The notes below the pieces were generated by a model, which had not been told where the DNA came from, made no database searches, and saw nothing but the letters and a program-made list of their open reading frames with translations. Below, piece by piece: positions 55,210 to 64,000 of a DNA stretch of 64,000 nucleotides (the stretch's first letter is position 1; every line of letters begins with the position of its first letter). Made by a program: the position numbers and the translations under genes. Origin of the DNA: Conus ventricosus (lineage: Eukaryota; Mollusca; Gastropoda; Neogastropoda; Conidae). The stretch lies in contig CM031595.1 in assembly GCA_018398815.1 (NCBI GenBank), positions 141,318,614 to 141,382,613 on the forward strand, in the 5' to 3' direction.

Positions 55210-57860
55210 CCCAAATCTTAATTTAATACAGCATTTTCACCCTCAGTTTCTTATCTTCCCGAGTGATTTTTGTCAGGGATCAATGCAGCATGAAGAATAC
55301 TTCATACTTTATCAAATGAATAATTATTTTAACAAACTGATTAAGCCTGAAAGTGGCAACTAATTTTGTTACCATGGTGACTGCAAACATTATTTGCTTG
55401 GTTGGTGATAAAACTGTAGCTGCCAATGGTGAATGTGTGAAAAGTCATAAAACTTGCCACCCATCACTTACACATCTTCTTGTGGCTTTCCTTATCCATT
55501 CATCCAAACACATTTTATCACAAAAGTTGACCTAAGGTTTTCATTTTTTGAGGTGAAGTCCATGCATGAAAGTAAATTCTAGAGTGAAAATTGAAATAGC
55601 ATTTCATCGTGAGAATGACACTTTCTGTAAATAATGGGGAGTTCTGAAGTGTATCCTCTTATGTATGCATTCTGATGCATAGATGTGCAAAAGGGGTAAA
55701 CTGTTTGTAGAAGACATGTGAAGCCAGAAATGTCAGGAAGGAACAGATTGTGCACATTCACCAGACACTACTATAATACAATAAAAAACTTTACAAACGA
55801 TGAATCATTCATTCATTGACTTATTTCCTCCTACTTGACCCCATTTTGTTTAAAATTGTAACTGATATAAGTGATTCATAAAGGCATAATTAATGTCGTC
55901 AGTTTTTACCAAATGAATTTCAAAATTCAACCTGGATCATCTACCTGAATATAATATTCTATCATACCATAAACACTGTTCAATATGTAATATTAGCATA
56001 ATAATTTACACATACACCGCAAGAGTGAATGAAAAGTAATCAGCTTTATCTGGTCCACTGAGCTAATAGCATATTAATATATCAGGTTCAACAAACCAAT
56101 CACCACAGACAAGCACAGAGCGATGTGGGCATGGATTTGAAAACTGTATAGCCTGTCTAGTGAATCAAAATATGCAACATTCTGCTGTCTAAACTGATCA
56201 TTTTTCTCTGGTGAACTTTTGAAAAATTTGTGCTTCAATCTTAATGTTAATCTCAAATGGCCATCAGCTCTGTCATTTTCCCTAACTGAGTCTTTGCGAT
56301 TTAAACTCACAGCATACAAAACTGATACTGATACTAGTGATAGAACACACCCACCAGCTCCACAGACACAAGTTGTACAGCAGCTTATTAGAGCAGTCAA
56401 TGTCATCCAGTCAACTTTAATTTGAATGTGAGCTCAGCTGCTATGTCATCACTATATTTTCCACTTTGCCACTTAAGTCTTCAGTCCTGTATGACATACA
56501 ATAGCCTCTAAAATCTTTAAAATAGTACAGTAAGCAAAAGCTGAAAGATGGAGTTGGGGTTTAACACCTTCCGCCCAGTGCACGACCCCTAGTCTCTATG
56601 ATCATGAAGATTTAATGATGCTTAACTGCAGTGCTGTTTCTTCAAAGAATGAAGAGTGGGTATCTTTGAACCAGTATTCAAACTGACAGAGTATGGCAAA
56701 GGCTTTAATGTTATGTAAACACAAAGTGATGGCTTTGAAATTTGATCTGACCATGGTGCACACGATATAATACTTTAAAATTAATCAGTAGATTTTCATT
56801 TTCATTCTGAACCAATTAACACAGCAGAACGGATTAGTCCCTGAGACTGGCAGCTCTGTAAAATTTTGGTCTTTGATATCACAAACAGTATTTTACCAGC
56901 AATTACCTCTTTATATGATCACCAAGTTTTGCAGGTTTTAGTTGACGATCTTAGCAAATCACTTCCTAAACAAGCAACAAAACAAATTTATGTAGTTGCA
57001 GAAATATAACTACCTGCAACAATCAAGTTTTATCTGCAATTTAAATTTACAAAAGGTTATGGTACAACCAGTCAGAATAAGACATAACTGATGAAAAATC
57101 TATTTGGCCCCTGTTTATCTATAACCACAAGCTTCTGAATAATCAAACACTATGAAACTATAACATGATTTAGTTTTTTTTTAAAAGGTTTTAGTAGCTG
57201 TGTCATTTGTGCAATCCAGAGTAAGAACTTTAGAGAAAAACAATCCCGATCACCTGAATGAGCGACCAAAACACTCAACGCTGGGAAAGTTAGAAAACTA
57301 GTGAATATGCCTGGACTGAAAAATTAAAATTTACTTCAATTGTAATTAGCAGGCCTAGGGTATTGTTGTCTGCATTGAAACCATAATTCCAATTTTATTC
57401 TGGTAACAACATAATGTAAATGTCTGCTTAACCAGGTTTCCCCTGTAAAAAAAATTTTAACTCACTTTTCCTTAAATTTCAATGGTGCTACTTGCTAAAA
57501 GGGGGGGGGGGGGGGGGGGGAAGTGGCAATATCTGTGAAATCTTGTACTTGTGAAACACTTTTGTACGCTAATGTTTTGGGCGGTTTTTTGTCATCACAA
57601 GCCTAGCGACTTATGAAAAATTTCAAACTTCAGCTCTGCATATATAACCAACAAACTAACCACACATTGAGACAGTTCATTACTTTTTGACAAACTATTC
57701 ACCCAGCCAGATTTCATTTGAACAGTTGCACAGCTTATGAACAGAGCGAATTTCACCTGTGAGGGGGCATGCATGCACGCACATTCACATGCGAAAACAA
57801 AAGGCTTTGCATACATTTAAACAACCAATTAGTCAGTGTGTCTATGTTATAAGGTTATCA
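55029..57860. other. Intron 1, middle part
   Basis: About 2.8 kb with no supported gene. It contains a C run of about 30 (55177-55206) and a G run of about 20 (57501-57520). The remainder is AT-rich. Confidence 0.55.
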
Positions 57861-57864
57861 AGGT

Positions 57865-58216
57865 GAAGGCCTACCTATCTCTCTGATCGCTTCCAATATA
57901 TATATTCCTACACGTCCCCTCCGTTCTTCCTCTGATGATCAAATTTTTCAAATTCCCTCAGTCAAATAACCAAAAGCAGCACGGTTTTTAGAGCATTCTC
58001 ATTTTCTGTGGCAATACTCTGGAATTCACTGCCTTTCCATCTACGTCATGCCCCTTCCTTCAATAACTTTCAAGTCCGCAAATTAAAACATGTTCAAACG
58101 CCAGTTGCAGAATACTAACTAAAATATTACTAAATTATTTTGTCACTTGCACACTTAGTGGTACACGTGTTCACCATGTTCTTATACAGTGTGTTTATGT
58201 ATGCAACATTATGTCC

Positions 58217-58259
<43 letters not shown>

Positions 58260-58540
58260 GTGTGTGTGTGGTGTATGTGTGTTGTGTGCGTGCGCATGTG
58301 TGTATAGTGTGTGTGTGTGTCATGTGTTGTGTTTGTGTGTGTGTTGTTTTCACACACGCTTGTGCGCACGTGCGCATGTACTGTGTGCCGTGTGCATGCA
58401 TGGCGTGCATATATTTGACTCATGAACAAAAAATTGTGCGTTTCGTGCGTGCATGCATGTGTGTGTGTCCTGTGTATATTTTAGATGTTGAATTCTTAAA
58501 ACTTGTAAAGCACCCGTAGCTTACGATGTTAGGATGGGCT
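57865..58540 (+). mobile_element. LINE 3' end (CR1/L2-like), with an internal GT microsatellite
   Basis: The plus strand encodes PTYLSDRFQYIYIPTRPLRS then SSDDQIFQIPSVK, and after a short gap LWQYSGIHCLSIYVMPLPSI and TFKSAN, the usual C-terminal run of this LINE group (decayed forms of LRSSSD and WNSLP). A GT/GC-rich tract (58218-58345, 58440-58470) and a 3' end containing TTGTAAAGCACCCGTAGCTT follow. It is 5'-truncated and frame-broken. Confidence 0.75.
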
Positions 58541-59534
58541 ATAGAAACTGTTCCTCATTAATTTCATTATAAAACAATATGAACATACTTGATACTTTTT
58601 CCCCCCATTCTTCAATATTCTGATTAAATGCTGTCTTTTTCTGTTTTTAATTCTTTCATCTACACAGTAATATGATTAAACACCAAATCATCTAAGTTCA
58701 TGGTGTGAAAAGAAAATTACTATGAAAATTGGATCATTTCTTGTTCTATATGATATCCTGCTGACCTAAATTACCATTGTTTCCCATAATTTTGTTTTTT
58801 AATTCATGGAGACAATGAAAGTATAAAATGTCATTTTCATTTCAACTGGAAATCTCCAATTATTTCCAAGTTTTGCTTCATAAACTCGAAAAACTTTTCC
58901 CCTACTTCAGTGGAGATTTCACATTTATTTAACATTCCTTTTAACTGAAATATTTCTTGATAGCATTGTCATTCTGCACACAGAGCTAGTCCTAATATTG
59001 TGTAGTACTGGTACTGACTTTAAAAGAGAAAATCAAAGTCTGTCACTGATTCTCTGGCACTGTGTGACAGAAATTTTTTCTAAGTTAACAGAGAATCAGT
59101 TTAATTCAATATTTCTTTAAGAGGAGTTGGCATTGTACAGTAGAACAATACTAGTCACCTACGATGAAAATTTTTTTTCCCTTGTATTCTATGAGGTCAA
59201 ATAAAATATCGTGTACAAAAATTTAGTCCCGATACTTGGATATTAGCTTATGTACTTGATACTTGATGACAAATTCTAACTTGAGACTTGGATTAAAATT
59301 CTGATGAAAATTGGAAGGATTTTCATTAACAAGTGTAATCAAATGTTTTTAGCCGGTTTTAAATTTAATAAACAAGTCAGTGTTGTTGAACGAAGCTTCA
59401 AATGATGCTAGTGATAAATCTAGCATGTTACTATAGTTAAATGCTTTTTCGCATGTTTGTTTGCTTGTTTACTTTTCCCCTTTCCCCCTCAGTTTTACAC
59501 ACTTTCACACAACTTTAGATGACAAAGCACTTAC
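58541..59534. other. Intron 1, exon 1 side
   Basis: AT-rich intron. No gene or repeat is recognised. Confidence 0.5.
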
Positions 59535-60529
59535 TTGTGACAGGCACGACAGTGGTCATCATAGCGGATGTTGCCTTCATTGGTGATTTCCATACGAACA
59601 CTGTTGGTGGTTAAAAAGAGATCTGTTAGCGTTTGCAGCACTTGCAGTTTCTCTGCCAAAGGAACAAATGGAAAGTTGGTGGATGTTAATGCAGGTAAAG
59701 CAGCTCTGAATTCAGGATGCCTCTCACTGTCCAGGTAGGATCGGGCTATTTCTGGCCATGTCATCCCATCAAGAAAGAACAAACATATGTTAATGCTGTC
59801 TTTGTTGTCATGGGGACCAAACAGATTGTTGTTGCTTTCTTCCTCTCTAAAAATTGCTTTCAATAAACAAATGTGGATTTCTGCGACTAGAGTGCACTGC
59901 TCATCACAGACAAGTGACGCACAAAAATCTTCAAATATGAAAGGGGACAACCTGAGGTTTGTTCTGAAGTGTCTTAATACTTCATAAATGCCAACTGCCT
60001 GAAGAATATGTTCTGGAGGTACGATCAGATCTGTTGCACTTGCAGGGAGTTCCAGAGACGGGATGTCTTTGTCGTCCAGCAACTCTGGTGTTTTGGGACG
60101 TTTTCCAATGAACTTCCTCCTACTAAAACTGCTTATTGTGCTCAAGCTTTCATCACTCAAATAGTCATCATCTGATTCTCCACAGGAATCGTCTGACCTA
60201 AAGTTGTCAGTGTTGTTGTCCAAGTCGGTAATGTCACTTGTCCGATCATCATTTTCACCATCTGCCACGAATGACAGGTCATCATCATCAGCTATCAAGT
60301 GGCTCACAAAAATGCGACTTCTCTGGGCTGCAGCTCGACCCCTCCCTCTGCTACTGTAGCTTCTGTAGTTATGCAGATTCGACGGTGATCCGTTCCCAGA
60401 GTTTTCAGAGTAACCATTGCCATCACTTCCAGTTGTAAACGCTTTCGGTTTTCGCAGAAAATTTGTGCGATTGCTGGACAACGGTGTTTTCGGAGGCCGA
60501 CCTCGAGCTCTCCTCCCTCTGCTCGACAT
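59535..60529 (-). CDS. BPTF: BPTF exon 1: start codon, AT-hook-like motif, acidic region, DDT domain, first half of PHD1
   Basis: The ATG at 60529 opens a clean 331-codon exon. Residues 8-14 (RGRPPK) form an AT-hook-like motif. Residues 58-72 are Arg/Gly-rich, and residues 81-130 are strongly acidic (Asp/Ser), as in the nucleosome-binding N terminus of the family. Residues about 168-235 form the DDT domain (VPPEHILQAVGIYEVLRHF, then the FEDFCASLV helix), which in ISWI-partner proteins contacts the remodeller. Residues 318-331 (YDDHCRACHK) supply the first zinc-ligand pair of PHD finger 1. The donor is GTAAGTG at 59534, leaving two bases (AA). The next exon supplies the third base and continues the finger. 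No earlier in-frame ATG was noted, and the start matches BPTF-type N termini. Confidence 0.95.
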
Positions 60530-60652
60530 TTCTAGCCTTTTCTGTGTACAGATAAGACTCTACAGCATCGAAAAGCATCAAACCCGATTGCCCAGGACAT
60601 ACCTGTAGTTAGTGTAAATTGTTTTTAGTGTCCATGTTGAAAATTTTAGGAA

Positions 60653-60686
60653 GCCGCCATTTTCCTAAACACTGATCACGTGATCA
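60653..60686 (-). promoter_or_regulatory. Candidate BPTF core promoter elements: YY1-like site and palindromic E-box
   Basis: About 125-157 bases upstream of the BPTF start codon, the minus strand reads AAAATGGCGGCTTCC, a close match to the YY1 consensus (AAnATGGCGGC) common near transcription starts of TATA-less housekeeping genes. Next to it is the perfect 14-bp palindrome TGATCACGTGATCA (60673-60686) with a CACGTG E-box core. No TATA box is evident nearby. Assignment as promoter is inferred from position and motif only. Confidence 0.5.
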
Positions 60687-60699
60687 AAATGGCCTATCA

Positions 60700-62640
60700 A
60701 AGCGTTCTCCACTTCGTTTTTTCGATATTTTATCCCTTCGAACTGACAATTCTGACACATTAGCACGCGATATTACCTTATCTTACATCTACAGATAATA
60801 ATCATGCAACATTTTTGACAGGAACTACACTACAGCTTCAAATCTCTACATTTTCATTCTTCCCACATCATAAAGCAAAGCAGGTGCATCGTCAGAAAGC
60901 TTTGATTTGATTGGCGCGGCCTCTACCGAGTCATTTTCACAGTGTTGTGAATTATCTGCTTGTTTAACCATTCCATCAAACTAATGGGGTATCTGTTGCA
61001 TTGCTTGCTATTGCGACAGTCGTATGGCCCAACATATGGATACTCATTTCAGAAACGGGGAATTAATTTTACAAATCGTTTATTTCTTAGTGACCAATGA
61101 AATACTTTGTCTTATTTTTTTGCCTCGTTTCGTCTCGTCTGAGGGAACGAGATTTGAGCACATAAATTAATGAAGCATACACTTGTAGGCACACATTGGC
61201 AGGTTATTTATAGTCGTTTTGTGATAGTGCAAATTGTAGTATTCCCTTATTTTCCTTTCAAAATCAACTCTTCTGAACAACGGGGAGGAATTTTACAATC
61301 TGATTTTTTAAAATAGTTTATCTCCCCTTTCTCTGTGGAGTTGCGGGGATTGTCAACGAAAACCGAAGTCACTAAGCATACTGGCCTAGGCCAGATATTA
61401 TTTGCACAGAAGCTATGCCGAACGTTTTCCCCCCCCCCCCCCCCCCCCCCTCTCTCTCTCCTCTCCCTCTCTCTTCCTAAAAACCACAACACACACACAT
61501 CTTTCTTGCAGAGCTTTAAAAATTTTTTTTCTTTATTTTCTTTAACTTTTGTTCTAAAAAGGGCGCATTAGTATATTCCCCATTCGATCCGCACACCCAG
61601 AAACTGCCCGTTTATAAAACGACCATATAAAAAATTCAAAATATATAAATAGGATACACCTCATTGAAAAAAAACATAGTTCGTCATAAAAACAAATAGG
61701 GGAACTACACAGCCTTATTTTTGGTAGCGCATCTTCTCGGTGGGACACTAACTTTTTTTTTTTTAAAACATTTACCCCGGGTTTTTACTGTAAGAAAATG
61801 CTTTACATCAAAACCACCCTTCTTACCATTTTTTTTTCTTCTTGTGGTCCAATTTATGTCTTTAGATTTCAGGTCAGTTTTTAATTAGTCGAAGGGGGGC
61901 GGAAAATTATGCTACCATTATTTTTTCAGTACACAAAGGAAACGATAGCATAATTTTGGCAAAACTCATTTTGCAACAAAACCACAAACGGGATTTATTC
62001 CTAGCATTAGGATCCACCAAGTGATACTCCCTTTTTTTACAGTGATCCAAAACCCAGGGAAATTTCTTTTTTTTAAATTGATAAATGAGGATATAACAAA
62101 GCAACCGAGCTGCCAAACTGGGAGATTTGTTGATCAAAATACTGAAAAGGATTTTAAATGAACAGGTCTAGGTTCAGAAAAACCAGTCCCCTGCATATTC
62201 TACCCATAGTTGTTGCTGTTGTTGTGTACCCCCGGCTAAAAAACTCCAGGATCTCCAAAAGGGGCCCAATACTTAACACTATGGACAAAGTATCTGGCAT
62301 TGATGTAGAGGGCCGAGTGATGTGCCCAAACCGGGTGGAAGGTTTACGCCAGAAAGGGAATGTTGCAGAAGCAAATCGCGTGACTTAATGGTGCGGTTTC
62401 AGAATTCACCATGAATAAATCTTTTAGATGCTGTTACCAGTAGCAAAGGGGGGCAGTGTCGTCTTACACCGCGGCACAGTTTTTGGGTCCTAACCTTGGG
62501 GTTTGTAAGCAGCCTTTCCCAACCAGGCCATGAAACATTAGCAAGGGGAAAGGGCCCCGTGCGTCCCCATAGCATGCCCATGGTTTGTTGGTAAAATTTT
62601 TCATTGAATGTAAAGATGTTGTTGGAAGGATATGGTTCAC
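60700..62640. other. Upstream intergenic region
   Basis: About 1.9 kb upstream of BPTF. It includes a C run of about 20 followed by CT repeats (61431-61475), poly-T/poly-A stretches, and otherwise featureless AT-rich DNA. No exon of another gene could be supported. Confidence 0.5.
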
Positions 62641-62706
62641 AGAGATGGGTCTGTAGTTAGTGGGAGCTGTATTGTCACCTGTCTTGTAGATAGGAATAAC
62701 TCCCAC
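62640..62706 (-). mobile_element. LINE reverse transcriptase fragment, minus strand
   Basis: GVIPIYKTGDNTAPTNYRPI is the classic start of the LINE reverse transcriptase domain (IPIYKKGD...NYRPIS). The match ends soon after at about 62640. Confidence 0.75.
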
Positions 62707-62707
62707 A

Positions 62708-63040
62708 TCAAACGATGATGATGACCAGAGCGAAGAATTCTACTCTAAGCTTCAAACAGTTAGAAACAAGGCTAACAAGAAAGACATCCTGATCGTTCAG
62801 GGTGATTGAAATGCCAAGGTTGGTAGGGCCTATAGATGCCCAAGAAAAAAGAAGAAGACTAGAGGACTTTCTACGGCCCCTGTTGTGATGAGCCCACCAA
62901 TGATAGGGAAGTAAGCCTACACCTGCCAGAGTTTGCCTGAGACAGTGACTTGGCAACACTCCCGGTGCGCATAAAGCATCCCGACATCAAACATGGCACT
63001 CTGTACCGCTACCACGTGGCAGAAATTCACTACATAATTT
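62708..63040 (+). mobile_element. LINE endonuclease fragment, plus strand
   Basis: EEFYSKLQTVRNKANKKDIL then IVQGD, stop, NAKVG (about 62728-62825) matches the apurinic-type endonuclease of LINEs (usually VQGDWNAKVG, with TGA replacing Trp here). A decayed LPEFA and LYRYHVAEIHY region follows. It abuts the oppositely oriented reverse transcriptase fragment. Confidence 0.72.
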
Positions 63041-63760
63041 TATAGAATGTAGGTCTAACTTTCGTACGAGACATTTTCGTCTACATCTGCAGTGTTTGAG
63101 GTGCTGTGTGCTTGCTAAGGTGGCAGACCTTAGTGTGTACTCTTGTGTGCACTTGACATCACGATGAACTGCAATGTTTTCAGATGCCTGGTTACCAAAC
63201 GGCCTTTAAACATATGCCAGGGAGTTGGTTGTCCCACCCCATCCCACAATATATATCGGTTGAAGCCTTCATTAAAAAATATCAGACCATTGAAAGCATC
63301 TAAAGTGATCATAAGCCACCAGAGCTATTTGTTTCAGATTGATTGACATTTAACCCAAGTTCTTTCCGCTAGTATATATTCTAAAGAGACATTCATCTAA
63401 CTATCCTAATATCTAAGATGACAAGCAAAACACTACTAATCCGGCGAGCATACTCTTTGGAGATAAACCGACGCTATACAATCATCTCGATCTGGATTAC
63501 AGATAATTGTAGAGCTTGCAAGAGAAGCTAGAGCAGAAATCATTGTTCAGTAGTGTGAGTATATGTGTGATTCCTAATTAAGAAGTGCAGTTCAAATGAT
63601 GACTAACATAGCGTTCAAAGCTCTTACAGCTGACCGAGTTTATCACCTTTGTTGAAGAACACTCTTCCAGTGGGGAACCAGAATCCACCAGTCTTTGGAA
63701 AATATCTGTTAAAACATTTTGTAAAGACCGCATTAGTTTGGCATCTTATCTATAGGCCTT
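63041..63760. other. Distal upstream region
   Basis: About 700 bases with no supported gene or element. Confidence 0.45.
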
Positions 63761-63765
63761 TCTAG

Positions 63766-63829
<64 letters not shown>

Positions 63830-63892
63830 CGTGCGTACGTGCGTGGGTGCGTGCGTGCGTGCGTGCGTGCGCGCGCGCGCGCGTGTGTGTTG
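63766..63892. repeat. GT microsatellite grading into GC-rich alternating purine-pyrimidine
   Basis: (GT)n to 63826, then GTGC/GTAC repeats and (GC)n to about 63885. Strictly alternating purine-pyrimidine over most of its length, so it is a Z-DNA candidate. Confidence 0.9.
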
Positions 63893-64000
63893 TTGTTATA
63901 GTTGTTGTTTTGCTTCTCCTTTGTCTAAATTGTGAGGTTTCCAAATGGTGAACACACGTTGTTGTCCTTCAGTGATAACTCGAATCATTTTCTAAGGAAA

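Larger units (their letters stand above)
466..60529 (-). other. BPTF: BPTF/NURF301 gene, 22 coding exons, 3' end off window
   Basis: This is the gene-level span. The product is the scaffold subunit of the nuclear NURF (ISWI-type) remodeller, which joins the ATPase to modified nucleosomes. The sequence shows, in order, a DDT domain, a PHD finger, several blocks that align with vertebrate BPTF from memory (for example SKLDGLLERR, EFKWNGSV, ELELWEIR), a poly-Gln tract, a basic helix and a second PHD finger with the aromatic cage of the H3K4me3 reader. Exons total about 8.85 kb, close to the roughly 3,000 residues of the family. Twenty-one introns have GT-AG borders and mostly join in phase. The last C-terminal PHD finger and the bromodomain would lie past position 1. 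The frame is interrupted in exons 3, 4, 6, 7, 10, 12 and 19, probably by assembly errors. Confidence 0.93.

Noticed and set aside
56074..56406. Minus-strand 110-codon open frame in intron 1
   Set aside because: No homology, no splice context, ordinary AT-rich intron composition; length is within chance expectation.

Overview
The window looks like nuclear DNA from an invertebrate animal, most likely a mollusc. Genes are split by GT-AG introns, introns are kilobases long, AC/GT and GA/CT microsatellites are abundant, and tRNA-derived SINEs, LINE remnants, DIRS-type tyrosine-recombinase retroelements and DNA transposons are dense. No bacterial, viral or organellar gene organisation is visible. 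The species cannot be named from the sequence, and 1131-2130 is a 1000-base assembly gap.

One host gene fills almost the whole window on the minus strand: the orthologue of BPTF/NURF301, the large subunit of the NURF chromatin-remodelling complex. I could place 22 coding exons, from the start codon at 60529 down to 466, totalling about 8.85 kb or roughly 2,950 residues. In protein order they encode an AT-hook-like N terminus and acidic stretch, the DDT domain, a PHD finger split across exons 1 and 2, the BPTF-specific conserved blocks (exons 3, 7, 8, 9, 10, 11), a long Ser/Thr/Val/Pro/Gln-rich middle, a poly-Gln tract, a basic helix, and an H3K4me3-type PHD finger split across exons 21 and 22. 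A further PHD finger begins at the end of exon 22. Its remainder and the expected bromodomain lie beyond position 1. The upstream side of exon 1 carries a YY1-like ATGGCGGC site and a palindromic E-box.

The reading frame is broken about a dozen times inside otherwise conserved exons (3, 4, 6, 7, 10, 12, 19). Several breaks fall on homopolymers of 5-7 bases, while every splice site I examined is intact. Uncorrected homopolymer errors in the assembly explain this better than pseudogenisation.

The introns hold the rest. Intron 21 carries an almost full-length DIRS element (893-6116) with inverted terminal repeats and a diagnostic internal complementary region. Intron 13 has a roughly 1 kb hAT-like element with a 6-bp target duplication and a DIRS 5' fragment containing a tRNA-like unit. 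Intron 11 has an unclassified 3.9 kb DNA transposon (21433-25338; 17-bp inverted repeats, 7-bp target duplication) carrying a spliced gene I do not recognise, plus a minisatellite broken by two SINEs. Intron 9 has a decayed antisense DIRS copy whose recombinase is split by a 720-bp hAT-like element. Two SINE families recur: a long one of about 840 bp, and one with two alternative 3' tails. Introns 9 and 17 begin with degenerate tandem arrays that seem to repeat the neighbouring exon end. Upstream of BPTF (60.7-64 kb) there are LINE fragments in opposite orientations and simple repeats, but no further host gene that I can support.
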